Origin: Dicaeum eximium
Taxonomy: Eukaryota > Chordata > Aves > Passeriformes > Dicaeidae
NCBI GenBank assembly: GCA_013396995.1
Contig: VWZP01007832.1
Span: 2,238,711-2,302,710, forward strand
DNA: 64,000 nt
Reading direction: 5' to 3'
Each line of letters starts with the position of its first letter. The stretch's first letter is position 1. The notes beneath the pieces were generated by a model that saw only the letters and a list, made by a program, of their open reading frames with translations, did no database searches and was not told the DNA's origin. Position numbers and translations under genes: made by a program. Below are positions 14,527 through 25,124 of this stretch, piece after piece.

Positions 14527-15067
14527 GTAAGTTGGAATGAGTTTGCTGAAGTCTTGTACTAAATGTTGTGGAGGAGAGAAAGATGAGAACAATTCAAGGG
14601 GTTTAACCCTGGGAGGTACAGATTATGAACTTCCCCTATGAGCCTAAAAGATGTAGTCATTGATGGCTGGTGTGAAATGAACAAGTAGTTTGAATCCATC
14701 ACCAACTTCTTGCTCACAGTTAAAAATAAAAAAAGATTTTAACCAAAAGTTCTAGTTAGCATGAAAACACAGAAATCCCTCTTGTCATTGTGTTACCAGT
14801 AAAATATATAATGAAAAATGCCTTTCAGTTCTCCAGCAGTTAAATTGATTTTCTCCTATGTTGGAGGTCAGAAGTTGTATACTTGGTTTGCATGGTGTGA
14901 TGCAGTGAAAGGGAGCAGGGTTGGAGAATGAGTTGAGATGGGGAGGAAAAGAGAGAGACAAAGATCTTGTCTGTAACATCTTTGGGCTAAAACAAGTAGT
15001 GCATTGGAGCTGATGACAGTGATGGTGTTTTTCACTGTTAGCCTTGCTAATGCTGTTCTTTTGGTAG
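14527..15067 (+). other. TTC17: TTC17 intron (541 bp)
   Basis: A phase-0 intron with donor GTAAGT and acceptor TTTTGGTAG. No other feature seen. Confidence 0.9.
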
Positions 15068-15233
15068 ATCACTTTTCAGGTCAAACGTTTAAAGAAACCA
15101 AAAGCTGAAAGCTCGGATCTTCAGGAGCCAGTTGGGAGAAATGTGGAAGAAGGGACTAATGCAGAAAATGACAACTTTTACCAAACTGCTCTAGAGATCA
15201 GTGGACCAAAGATACCTTCTCCTGGACCAATAG
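15068..15233 (+). CDS. TTC17: TTC17 exon (ITFQVKR basic segment)
   Basis: Codons 141-195 of the fragment plus one base. The exon opens ITFQVKRLKKPKAESSD, a basic strand-like motif that in TTC17 directly follows the acidic DDEAEW end of the previous exon. It continues through a poorly conserved charged linker to YQTALEISGPKIPSPGPI. The donor is ATAG|GTAACC (phase 1). ITFQVKR and the GPK-PSPGP tail match TTC17 as I recall it, and the linker between them looks lineage-specific. A nuclear-localisation-like basic run (KRLKKPK) is present, but I would not claim nuclear targeting from it. Confidence 0.96.
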
Positions 15234-17605
15234 GTAACCTGCAGCTTCTATAGAAAACAAATAATTTCCAGCTTTTGTATTACTATGGTTTATTTCCTTT
15301 GCAGCCTTTATATTACACTGGTTTATTACTGAAAATAAACATCACAAAAACTACGTAGTGAAATGTCCCTTCTAGATGAGTACATGGAAAAACAAGAAAT
15401 CCGTTCCATTGGCATGCTCTTGATGAAGTGCAGCCTAACTTTGTGTTGAATGAAAACTTTCTAGTTAATTTCCAAAACTTCGATGAGGTGATGAGAGAGG
15501 AGAATGAAAGAGGTAGATGATTGTGAGTAGAAGTTGTAAAGAGAGAGGGGACTTTGGTGATCTCTTTTGATAAGCTGAATGGGCAGAGGAGTTGGTTTAT
15601 CAGGATGCAGAATAAGAGTTTGTACTGACTTCTGGCTAAGCAGAAGACATACAAGTCAAAGAGAGCTGAAAGCTTAGTCTAATAAAAATGAAGTAAATAA
15701 ATAAAAATCAAGTGTTCTGCTATAATTTTTTCAGTGATTGTAAGTAATTATAAGTTCAGTGATTATAAGTTCAGTAATTAAAAGAGAAAACTTAGACTGT
15801 CTTCCAAAACACTGTAGTTACAGAAGAGTAGAGTTTTGTATCAACACAGATGAGATTTTGAGAGGCAGATGGAGTTTTTGCTAGTTGAATAAGAGGAATT
15901 GGAGAGTAATCTGTTAATATGGTGCCAAGGATATACCCAAGTAATTGACCCCTATACTTCTTGTCTTAGCTTTCAATGGAGCTAAAATCTTAATGTTGTG
16001 GGACTGATGTGTAAGCAAAGTTCTACAGTGCATCTTAGTCCCTGACGATTTGATGACCTGGAAAGTGATTTCACATTTTGAAGGCTTTTACATTAAATCT
16101 TTAAGAACTTCCTTTTTTAGCAACTGACAAATGTAGGTTATTGAATTAAATATTTAAATGGGGGAGAAGGAATACATGAAAACAGACTGTCATTTGTGAG
16201 TGTACACCTGTCCTTTCCTCAATGTTTGTCTTCTTTCCCTCTGAGTTACTTTTGTGGCTTTATTACATTGAATCCCTCAATTGTCAAGTAATCTTCCCAA
16301 CATTCCTGTGAGGCAGGGTCTGCTGGCAGGGTCTCTTTGCAAGAACTAAGTCATCAAAATTTAAGTAACAAATTGAGTATCACCTGGGGAGTTCTTGGTA
16401 GAACGGAGGAATGATCGTATCTGTTTGGTGTTTCACTCCTTCCCACATGACTGAACTGTGTCTGTAGCATTTCCATACCTCTTTGTCCTTTGCTGTTCAT
16501 GCCAATAAGAACTTGCAGTCAGATAGTTCACAGTGGTGGTGATGAGAAATTATTATTTCCCTTTGAAGTTTCCCTTTGTATCTTGAAATTAATTTCCATT
16601 TTATCACAATACTTTACAAAATAGATGGTATTACAGACTTCTTCGTTATTTGCAAAATATGATGAAGTGGTTTACTGTAACTTGGATGAGGAATGGGCAT
16701 TGCATCCAAATGGGCAAAATTTCATGTAACTAGAAATAAATACTGAAATGTTGCCTACATAGCTGGTTTGATAGACTGGCATGTTGTTAAACTTGGCTTC
16801 CCACTGTGCAAATCTACTGCTATGGGGAATTTTTCTTATGTTCCAAATAGTTTGGATGTTTGTGATACAAGAAGAAAATGTTTCCTTACATTTAACACAG
16901 GCCAGTTTCCTAGGACTTGATATAGTATCCACCAAATTTGAGGGGAAGATTTCAGTAGGCTTTAGTTCAGATGTGAAGATCAGGTTCATGTTTCTCTCAG
17001 TGATCTGTTTGTTAACATAAAGCAAACTATTTAACCTTTCCTTGCCTTGTTTTGCTTCTCTGCAAAATGGGAGAGCTCAAGTGTAATTGTTAAATAGTTT
17101 CAGGAAGGTCTCTATCTTGAGTGTAATAACACAGTAAATGCCAGTGACTGTCTTAGACAATACTCACTGAACAGTATTGGCAGTATTTTTTACCTGGAAT
17201 TGTCAACAGATAGACCAATCAACTTTTATTAGTTTTTAACTGGAGCTGTAGAACATTAATGATGACTCACAAATTTGGTTTAAAGACATTTAAGTAGAGG
17301 CATTACCTGTAAACGAGATTGGCAATTGTTCTTAATCTGTAGTTTGGAAAAAGTGTAATGAAACAAGTTTGAAACTTCATCTAATCTGTCTTGTGCACAA
17401 TCTGGTTCTGTCTGTGCATGCTACCAGTCCCATTCACTCCATTTGGATTCAAGAATGTTCTTAAAGAAATGTGTCTGCAAGACAGTGACATTTATAATGT
17501 AGGGGATGTATCCACTGGCATAAAGTATTTTAGGAGTCATTATACTGAAGTAGAATGTCTTTCTCCTTCCAGAAAGTTTCTTCTATTTTTGTTTTACTTT
17601 CTCAG
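15234..17605 (+). other. TTC17: TTC17 intron (2.4 kb) with old SINE traces
   Basis: A phase-1 intron. It holds a MIR-like remnant at 17021-17076 (listed) and, less surely, an L2/MIR3-like piece near 16293-16321 that reads like the conserved 'acaacattcctgtgaggcag' core. Open frames on both strands at 15313-15654 and 16672-17025 have no recognisable product. Confidence 0.85.
17021..17076 (+). repeat. MIR-like SINE remnant
   Basis: The sequence resembles the MIR core and 3' part 'aagttacttaacctctctgtgcctcagtttcctcatctgtaaaatggg': note ACTATTTAACCTTTCCTTGCC followed by CTTCTCTGCAAAATGGGA. It is old and diverged. The call is from memory of the consensus. Confidence 0.5.
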
Positions 17606-17726
17606 GAAAAAGGCGTGACTACCGTAGCCTTGGCTGGCCAAGTCCTGATGAATGCCTGAAACTCCGCAGGGTAGAGCTTACAACTGTAGCCAGCACGTGG
17701 CTTGCTGTTTCTGCTAAAAACATTGA
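17606..17726 (+). CDS. TTC17: TTC17 exon (RRDYRSLGWPSPDECLKLR segment)
   Basis: The exon begins by completing Gly and then Lys-Arg-Arg-Asp-Tyr. It encodes residues 196-235 of the fragment, including LGWPSPDECLKLRRVELTTV and STWLAVSAKNI, and ends with two bases of an Asp codon (phase 2) at TTGA|GTGAGT. The GWPSPDECLKLR motif is one of the most conserved parts of TTC17 and makes the identification secure. Human TTC17 has Trp where this copy has the second Arg of LRR, as I recall it. The donor has a neighbouring GA/GT ambiguity, but only position 17726 keeps the frame with the next exon. Confidence 0.97.
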
Positions 17727-18047
17727 GTGAGTGTCTTGGATATGACCCCGAAGTAAGTTACTTACACAAAGCAGGACAGTTACGTGGTCTTCAGTGTGTG
17801 TAAACTGAAGACTTTATGTTAGTAAGAAAGAACTTCTAGGATTTCTAAGAAATTTAGAAACATCATGTGGAATTTCGTCAATTAGACTTTAAAAGTGCAA
17901 GTGGAGATGAAAGATCTAGTTTCTCTTGCTTCTTGAGCTACTCAAATGAGATTCTGTCAGGTTCTGGGCAATTTACTTTCACTAGAGAGATTTCTAATGA
18001 CTATTCTGTTCTCTGAACTAATTTGACTTGTTTTATGCCATTTGTAG
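17727..18047 (+). other. TTC17: TTC17 intron (321 bp)
   Basis: A phase-2 intron with donor GTGAGT and acceptor CATTTGTAG. Nothing else seen. Confidence 0.9.
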
Positions 18048-18207
18048 CATTACAGAACACATTGATTTTGCCACACAGCTGCAGGAACCAGCCATGGAGC
18101 CCCTTTGTAACCCAAACCTCCCAGCCAGTATGCATACTTTGGACCACCTGCAAGGTGTCTCTAGTCGGGCCAGCTTGCATTACACTGGAGAAAGTCAGCT
18201 GAAAGAG
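18048..18207 (+). CDS. TTC17: TTC17 exon (ITEHIDFAT...LHYTGESQL segment)
   Basis: One base completes Asp, then ITEHIDFATQLQEPAMEPLC and MHTLDHLQGVSSRASLHYTG follow, ending ...ESQLKE|GTATGC in phase 0. It covers residues 236-289 of the fragment. This segment precedes the C-terminal TPR block in TTC17. A related 'LPYSIHAFQHLRGVQERVNL' type stretch precedes the N-terminal TPR block in the same protein, so it probably reflects an internal duplication of a linker-plus-TPR module. The frame is intact. Confidence 0.97.
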
Positions 18208-18682
18208 GTATGCCAGAGCTGAAGGCCGTCACACAAAAATGGCCACACCGTGGCAGATTCAAGGTGCATTTAGCTCAGTGCCTTGTCTTCAGAGGTGACT
18301 TTCAGTGAGTGAATGCCTGGATAAAACTGTAAGAACAGTGCAGCATGAAATTTTACCAGAATGTTTTCCCAGCCATCTACAGTCTGCCCTGAGAGAAATC
18401 CTAAAACACCATTAGAGTCTATATTTATAGCTCTTTGTGGATGAATTAGTGAAAGTAAAGTCCAACTCAGCATACTCAGAATTTCTAGTGTTCTTAGTAT
18501 TCAGTGCAATGGAATTATAGCACCGTGTTATACAGATGGTATCAACTCAAGATAGACAGTGATGTTTACGTTGAAGCCGGTTACAGCATTTGTAAAATGC
18601 CAGGCAAAAAAGCAACCAACAAGCAAGGGGACATCTCTTACCAGGTTCCAGCATCTAAGCACTTTTACTTCCTCTTCCACAG
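18208..18682 (+). other. TTC17: TTC17 intron (475 bp)
   Basis: A phase-0 intron with a pyrimidine-rich acceptor (TTCCTCTTCCACAG). No other feature seen. Confidence 0.9.
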
Positions 18683-18766
18683 GTCCTACAGAATCTTGGC
18701 AAAGACCACTACTCACCACAGTCACTAGAACAAGTTGGTACTCGAATAGCCAAAGCTTTGGAAAAG
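18683..18766 (+). CDS. TTC17: TTC17 exon (84 bp, VLQNLGKDHYSPQSLEQVG)
   Basis: A 28-codon exon with phase 0 on both sides, residues 290-317 of the fragment: VLQNLGKDHYSPQSLEQVGT followed by RIAKALEK. It forms the helix leading into the first C-terminal TPR. It parallels the 'LSKRLGRSIDDIGHLIHEGLQK' helix before the N-terminal TPR block, which supports a duplicated architecture. Because 84 is divisible by three, skipping would keep the frame. The donor AAAAG|GTATGT is strong. Confidence 0.97.
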
Positions 18767-20257
18767 GTATGTGTAAAGGAGAAAGTAAGAAGTCTGGGCT
18801 TACTGCTCATGACTGGCATAGTGGTCAATCCGGTCTCAAGTCGTTTGTCTGAAATCCTGCTCAAGCAATGTATTAGTACTTGGGCTAGGGATTTGTGTCT
18901 ATTTAGCATCTGTAATGCCCTCACAGGTATTTTGTTGAGGTATATCCTATGCTTATACCATCAAGTGTCTTCCGTATCACTCTGCTGAAACTTAAGCCTG
19001 TCAAATGTGCCAGCGTTTCCTGCCCTGTAGTGAGGAGCATTGCTGATTACTGATTTATTAAACTATTTCAACAGCTCTCAGCCCTCTTCTTTCTCTTTAT
19101 GCTACATTGACTTGGAGCTTATGGAAAGTGGAATTAAGCCATGTCTCCCCTCTCCAGTAACACTTCTGGCATGCAGCTGTCAGACAGCTCCAAGGGGCTT
19201 CCTGTTATTTCAGCCTGCTGCTTCTACCTGGTGCAGCGTTGGCCTGAAGTGTCAGATGTGTTCAGGCAGAGGTGTGGTACCATGTGCAAGTCTGCACTTC
19301 CTGTTCTCCCCAGAGAAATCCAAGCTTCCTAGCTAAAGGCTACTAAGGGCCTCAGCTGTGAGCCCTAGAATGAGAGGATTAGGGACATAATTTTCACAGG
19401 ATCCACAAAGCAGACAGGGATGCCAGGGATTGCTGTTTTGTATTTACAACTAGTAGGACAATATCCCAAACTACTATGGAAAACAGGGCTCAGTGAAAAG
19501 AGTTTGATGCCCCTAGCCTGTTGGACTGAAAGCTGTCTGATGTACTTACTGTGCTTTGAAATTATTACCAATATGGCTTTGTCCATCCCCTGAAAGTAAG
19601 GACATTACTCTTATCCTCATGTTACAGGACTTAGTTTCTTTTCACTTTAGATGTATACTAGCTTTTTCTCTTACATGCTAGGTTCCCCTGCAGACACAAA
19701 AATTTATCCAAATAAGCTGAATATTTAGTGCAGAGATCAGAAACAGAATTTTCAGTATTTTCCTTGGTAACACAGGGCATGGGAGTCAGCCAGATAGAGC
19801 CTGGGCTTTGGCAGGCTTCTGGACTGAGCTGCATCCCAGGGCATCCTTTCTCTTTCCAGTGACTGCAGGGAGCCTACAGGTCCAATCAGCTAATTTAGCT
19901 AAGTTTTTTCCTTCATGTTGGGTAATGTGTGTGCACATATAGATGCTCAGCATCAGAGAGCTGGTTAGAAGTTGTTGTGGCTGCTGAAACTGTTGTTGCT
20001 GTTGAAAGCTATTTAACTGCTATTCTGTTTCTAAGGAAATGATGTTGCACTTGGAATTTGTTTCATTTGGCAGTCTCATTTACCATGCTATTGCATATAT
20101 GTTGTCAGAAACTTTTTGCTGCTTTGAAATAGTTTAATTCTCTTTTAAAGTGTAACATCCTCTACCTCAGTATATCAAATAAATTGGAAGAGTGAAAGGT
20201 AGGAAGAATATTCACTACCGGTGTTTATGTGACAGTTTTTTGTTCTTCTTTTGCCAG
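18767..20257 (+). other. TTC17: TTC17 intron (1.5 kb)
   Basis: A phase-0 intron. Several open frames on both strands (for example 19040-19336) lack any recognisable product. There is a weak pyrimidine tract before the acceptor TTTTGCCAG. No repeat was recognised. Confidence 0.88.
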
Positions 20258-20377
20258 AATCAGACTTCATGGGTCCTCTCTAGCATGGCAGCTCTTTACT
20301 GGAGGGTGAAAGGCCAAGGAAAGAAGGCAATTGATTGTTTAAGGCAAGCACTGCACTATGCCCCCCATCACATGAAG
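20258..20377 (+). CDS. TTC17: TTC17 exon (TPR unit)
   Basis: A 40-codon exon with phase 0 on both sides, residues 318-357. It encodes a near-complete TPR helix pair: NQTSWVLSSMAALYWRVKGQ then GKKAIDCLRQALHYAP. The TPR signature positions are visible: W at position 4-like, A-L-Y in helix A, A and L-x-x-A in helix B, and the terminal P. TPR superhelices bind partner peptides. In TTC17 the C-terminal block is thought to mediate partner contacts in actin and ciliary regulation (family knowledge). The exon is well conserved and contains no substitution that would break the fold. Confidence 0.98.
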
Positions 20378-22572
20378 GTGTGTACACGTGTGTGTCCACT
20401 ACTCAGATGAAAGAATGTTTTGCTTGTCATAGCAGAGCTTTCACAGACTGTTGTTAAGGCCAACACTGCATATATCAGGTGTCTGTAATGTATTACATAT
20501 TAGCTAGTTGAGGTGAAACCAAGATTTTCACCGTTTGTTTAGTATGGACTGTCTCCTAAAAAAAAGAAAACTACAGAAAAGGTTCAGTGGAATTTCCTGC
20601 AGTTCAGTGGCTGTGACACCTCCTCTGGGCATCCTGAACTTGAACTTCCTCCTGCTAGTTAGGACTTGGAGTTTTCATCAGCCTTTGTCTGGACAAGTCT
20701 TCTAACCTAAGATGTGGGAGTATGTTTTCTGGTTATGCTTTTAGAGGGGAGTATGTCTTCTAGTTTTAGAGAGGGTGGGAGGTGATTATCTAAAGGAATT
20801 ACTTAAGTGCTTTAATCTTAAGCATTTGGGCTGTGAATCTCAGTTGTACACTAGTCCTTGACTTTGTGCAGCAATTCCTTGCTCAAAAAAAAAAAGGCAG
20901 TACTTTGGACACAGTCTTCTCTTTAGTGTTTCAGGTGGCAGAAGTGCTCTGTACCCTTCACCTTGCCAGGTGCTGTGCTGAGCATTGTAATGTCTGCTCT
21001 TAAACACCAAGCTCCCCCTTGAAAACTGATAAATGCAATATAGGATCCTTACTCAACATAGCAGATTCTTCTTCTTGACCTGGGCAACAAATTGTGCAGC
21101 CTGGAAGAATGTAATCTCCACTGTAATCTTGGTCTTCAACCTTCCTCTGAAAACTGGGAGACAAAGTAATTCACGCTTTCAGGATATTATTAGGAGGATT
21201 TAGCCATTAACAGCAAGAAATGCTTCAACTAAGAAATGCACATCTCCACTGCACATCCTTTGTATGTTTCCTATAATTCTATTTCTTTGCATTATCCATT
21301 TAAAACAAGGTTGGAATGAAGACCTAACACATCCAGCTTTTGCTTATTTTCCTGTCTTTCCATGTAATTGGTTCCTCAGGAAAGGAGTCATTAGCTGTGT
21401 GATTTGTAAGGGTCAGACTATGGATTGGACACTACAGTTTGGCAAGGTTATGGTGAAGTAGTGCTTTTTTTCTAGAAGTATGATATAATGTTGCTTGAGA
21501 CTGTATGACTCTCCAAATTTGTGCCTTGTTTTTTGTCCACCATATTGAAGCTACCTCCAGAGAAAACGCTGGATCTTGTTTGTAAAGATAGAGCTGCAAC
21601 TATTACTCAGAGTTAGCACTGAATTTAAAGCTATTTTGTGCATTTTGGTTTATCCTCTTCTTTGCCTTGATGCACTTTGGCTACTTTCTCTTGACTTTTC
21701 TCATGCAAATAAAAGGTAATTAATTTTCCTGTGAACTTCTCTTGTGATTCTGACTTCCATAATATCTGCTTTGCAAACATGAGTAATTTGTTCAGCACAG
21801 GTATTCCTTGACATGTGAAGGTCAAGGAATCAGCGATCACATACATCCAGAACTTTTTATTGTCCTGTTGAAGGCTCCTAAGCCTTGGTACCAAGTGGTA
21901 TTTTGTGCTTTGAAGGTTTGAGGCCCAGCTCCCAGAGAGTTTGTTATGGCTGCCAGGACTCTACAGTTTTTTCAGTCAGACAAGGTCACAGTCTGGAAAT
22001 CCAGGAAATAAAGAACATACCATCAGTGTCTAGCTGAGAAAATTTTATTTATAGCTATTACTCAGCATCAGAATAACAATTCTGTAGCAGAGGCAGGACA
22101 AAAAAATGATGCATCTGTTGCACTAATGGTTAGACCATGTTTTCACTTCCCTGCTGTCCCCTTTGTTCATATTCCCTTTCCTTTTATGAAGAGCTGAAGG
22201 AGGGTATTCAAACAAAACAGCTTCTCTTGTCTCTAAAGAGTGCACCTCATCTTTGGGGAGAAAAATTGTGTAAGAGCTTCTAAAAACTAAATGTACATTC
22301 ACTTAAGTTAATTTTTGAGTTGTTTTTTTCTGTCCAAGAGTAATGTTTGTCACTGTTGTGAGTGGATGTAGATGTGAGTTTTTTTGTTTGTAGCTCAGGC
22401 CCAAATGCAGTTTTGTATTAAAAAATGTTTGTAACATTACTCTCAACATCAAAAGAGAGGGAAGTGGGTAGGAACCAGATGAGTGTGGTTTGGTGATGGG
22501 TTCTTCTGTTTGTCTTGCTGATCCTGAGAAAATTGCAATGGAAAGAAACTGTTGCTTGCTCTTCTCCTCCAG
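20378..22572 (+). other. TTC17: TTC17 intron (2.2 kb)
   Basis: A phase-0 intron. A MIR-like piece is possible at 21076-21205 (listed). An A11 run lies near 20885. No exon signal was found inside. Confidence 0.88.
21076..21205 (+). repeat. possible MIR/L2-type remnant
   Basis: GACCTGGGCAAC, then CTTCAACCTTCCTCTGAAAA and CTGGGA, then a run like GGATATTATTAGGAGGATTTA, follow the order of the MIR core and tail. Divergence is high. Confidence 0.35.
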
Positions 22573-22716
22573 GATGTACCACTAATAAGCCTAGCAAACA
22601 TCTTCCACAACGCCAAACTCTGGAATGATGCCATCATTGTGGCTACCATGGCAGTGGAAATAGCGCCGCACTTCGTGGTTAATCATTTCACGCTGGCAAA
22701 TGTCTATGTAGCAATG
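22573..22716 (+). CDS. TTC17: TTC17 exon (TPR unit and start of the last)
   Basis: A 48-codon exon with phase 0 on both sides, residues 358-405. It reads DVPLISLANIFHNAKLWNDA, IIVATMAVEIAP and HFVVNHFTLANVYVAM. The first 32 residues are a full TPR (L-A-N in helix A, A-x-x-x-A-T-M-A-V-x-I-x-P in helix B). The last part is helix A of the final TPR, completed by the next exon. The donor GCAATG|GTGAGT is strong and the acceptor is preceded by CTTGCTCTTCTCCTCCAG. The sequence matches the C-terminus of TTC17 almost residue for residue, as I recall it. Confidence 0.98.
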
Positions 22717-24054
22717 GTGAGTGTGCTGTTGCCCAGGTATGGCTGTCTTTGGGACACTGTTTACATGTATGTAAAAGTCTTATCCTCCCAAATAATTTTG
22801 AAGGAGCAACATTCAAGAAATTGGGATATGATCATCAAGAAATAATATCTTCAGAAAGACAAAACTTTTATTACTTATTTTACTCCTATTTCTCATTTAG
22901 TACTTTAGGGCAAACATTTTTATAAGATGGCTTAAGAATGCTGTGTGCAAGGCTTTGTAAAGACAGTAGCAAAGATTTGGTAATTTGGGTTGTCCACCCA
23001 TCTAAATAATGGGTGGATAACTTTATAATACAGGAAAATTAATGATGAATTTGGTCTCTATCTTGAAGAACTAAGCTTGGAATAATGTGTAAAACCCAAC
23101 TCACAGTTATGGTGTACAAGCACAAGGGAAGTTCATTTTCAATATCTGGATTATCAATGCCCAATATAATTTGCAGATTGAACTCAAATTTCTTTATACT
23201 GTCTATATATACCATCAATAAACCTTTTTAAAAAATCAAGATTTACAACTTACCTTGATCTAGTTAGTCTTTATGATATGGCCAGAAATTCGTATTATCT
23301 CTACTGCATAACTAAAGTTACTGAGAAAAGGAACATAAGAGAAAAAAATAAGTGATGAAACTGACTGAAAGCCCCAGAATATTTTGGGTCTTTTCTCCCC
23401 TCATTTTTCCTCTAATACACTATCGGATGTTGGCATGCTTTCCTAGTTAATAAAAGAGCAGGGTGGCATAGGTAATGAGATTTCACCTATACAAAAATAG
23501 ATGCTATTTCCACATGAATGCTTCTAACTACCAGCCTGGAGTCCAGCTTATCAATTGAAATTGTGTAGTTATTGTACGCTCTTCAAGTTTTGGGGGGTTT
23601 TTGTTCAGTTTTTACTCTTTTTATTGAGTAATCTTTTAAAAATAATTTCAGGTTGTTTCTAAAAATGTTAGCTTTTCAGAAAATTTGATGGTTTTGCATT
23701 GTCCATGAGTTTAAAGCTTTGATCTACTCAAATTCTGACTGAACTTGGTTTTTAAAAGTTACTTTCACAGCAAGAATATAGCGGTGTACTATTAAAAAGA
23801 AAAGGCAAGAACATTGGTCAATAATTCTCAGCAATAACTCGATTCCTTTCCATGGATTATGCAGAATTGAGTCATTAGCCCAAGAAGGTATCAGTTACTT
23901 CTGGGAGAAGGAAAAAAATCCTCAGTCACAAGGATTGGTTTAGTTGCTTTCGTGCATATCGTGCTGCACAACTGGTTGGGATGGGAAGGGCATAGAAAAT
24001 GTGTTCACTGTTTTTAGAATCTGACTCTTTGCACTCTGGTTTCTTTCCTCACAG
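22717..24054 (+). other. TTC17: TTC17 last intron (1.3 kb)
   Basis: A phase-0 intron, AT-rich. It contains a small inverted repeat at 22993-23017 (TCCACCCAT and ATGGGTGGA around a 7-base loop). The acceptor is TTTCCTCACAG. Otherwise featureless. Confidence 0.9.
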
Positions 24055-24186
24055 GAGGAGTTTGAAAAGGCCATGAAATGGTATGAGTCAACACTAAAGC
24101 TTCAGCCGGAGTTTGCCCCAGCAAAGAATCGAATCCGCACCATTCAGTGTCATTTACTTCTGAAAAAAGAGCGACGGTCTCCTTAG
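24055..24186 (+). CDS. TTC17: TTC17 last coding exon (final TPR and C-terminus, stop TAG)
   Basis: This exon encodes the last 43 residues and the stop at 24184-24186: EEFEKAMKWYESTLKLQPEF, then APAKNRIRTIQCHLLLKKER, then RSP. The first part is helix B of the last TPR (A-M-x-W-Y-E-x-x-L-x-L-x-P) and the rest a capping helix. The RSP C-terminal end is typical of TTC17. The protein therefore ends at its normal place. Together with the eight upstream exons it gives 448 residues, roughly the C-terminal two-fifths of a protein of about 1140 residues in mammals. Confidence 0.98.
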   Translation, partial: EEFEKAMKWYESTLKLQPEFAPAKNRIRTIQCHLLLKKERRSP

Positions 24187-24668
24187 AGATCAGCATCTTT
24201 CTCTTTTTTAAAAATGTCATTATTCTCTATTCTGCTCTTAAGTGTGCTGAGATAAATTGATAAATTGAAATTTTTAACAAGACTGTTAAAAAGAGATGGG
24301 ATTTGGATCAAGGGTTCTTTTATTATTTTTTTGTCAAATAGAGGAGCATCTTTGGAAAATATATTTCACAGACCATAATTTTAAAACATCTGTGTAAATA
24401 TTAAACCAAGAAACTTCCATGAGTCCATGACCACCTGTAACAGGACCTAGGCACTGTTAGTTTTTCCGCAATGCTCAGATTGGCATCAGCATCCAAAATA
24501 ACTTGCTTCATGTCTTATAATCTAAGCCACTGGAAATGCAAAGCACACAACTGTACCAAATAGTAAGAAGAGGTTATCAGCAATTCATCCATGTGAAACT
24601 CATGCTTTGTCCAGTCTTGTTCACTCCATACCATATGACCTGCTTTTTTGGAAGGAGAGGAACAGACT

Positions 24669-24674
24669 AATAAA
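24669..24674 (+). terminator. TTC17: early poly(A) signal AATAAA
   Basis: The hexamer lies within the 16-bp perfect palindrome TAATAAATATTTATTA (24668-24683), so an AATAAA is also present on the minus strand. No strong GU-rich element follows, so usage may be weak. Confidence 0.45.
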
Positions 24675-25092
24675 TATTTATTAAAAAACACGAGAAACAT
24701 GAAGCATTTTTTGAATTCTTCGTTTCTGTTGGGGAATGAGGAGGAGGGAACAGCAGGACCCTAAAGTCAAAGTAGTTTTTAATCATACTTGCAGGAAAAA
24801 AAAAATTTGGTAAAAATCCCAATAAGATGTTATATTTGTCTGTATATTCATAGCCCTCTGCCTCCCTGAGTGGTTGATTTACTAATTCTTTGTTCACTGT
24901 ATTTCTAGCAGTTTTGGAATAAGGTGCAAGTTTGTGCTCAACCTGAGCCATACTTTCAGCTGCCAAGGAGGAGGAGGGACATGGTGTCAAGGTATCAACA
25001 GCAAAAAAGTCAGGTGGAAGATTTCCAAATCAGTTCCATCTTTGGTTGGTGGAGGACATGATTCTCCAGAATCAAAAAGGGCACATATTTGA

Positions 25093-25103
25093 AATAAAAT
25101 AAA
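25093..25103 (+). terminator. TTC17: main poly(A) signal (two overlapping AATAAA)
   Basis: AATAAAATAAA holds two hexamers. About 30 bases downstream a GU-rich run (CTGTACTGTGTGTGTCATG, 25131-25149) gives the classic layout, placing cleavage near 25115-25125. Confidence 0.75.
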
Positions 25104-25124
25104 TTGTTTATGAACAACTCACAG

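Larger units (their letters stand above)
24187..25120 (+). other. TTC17: TTC17 3' UTR
   Basis: From the stop codon to the likely cleavage zone after the late poly(A) signals. It is AU-rich in its first half, with ATTTA-type elements (for example 24676-24680). The end is inferred from the signals, and a shorter form ending soon after 24674 is possible. A 107-codon reverse-strand open frame here is judged spurious. Confidence 0.75.
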
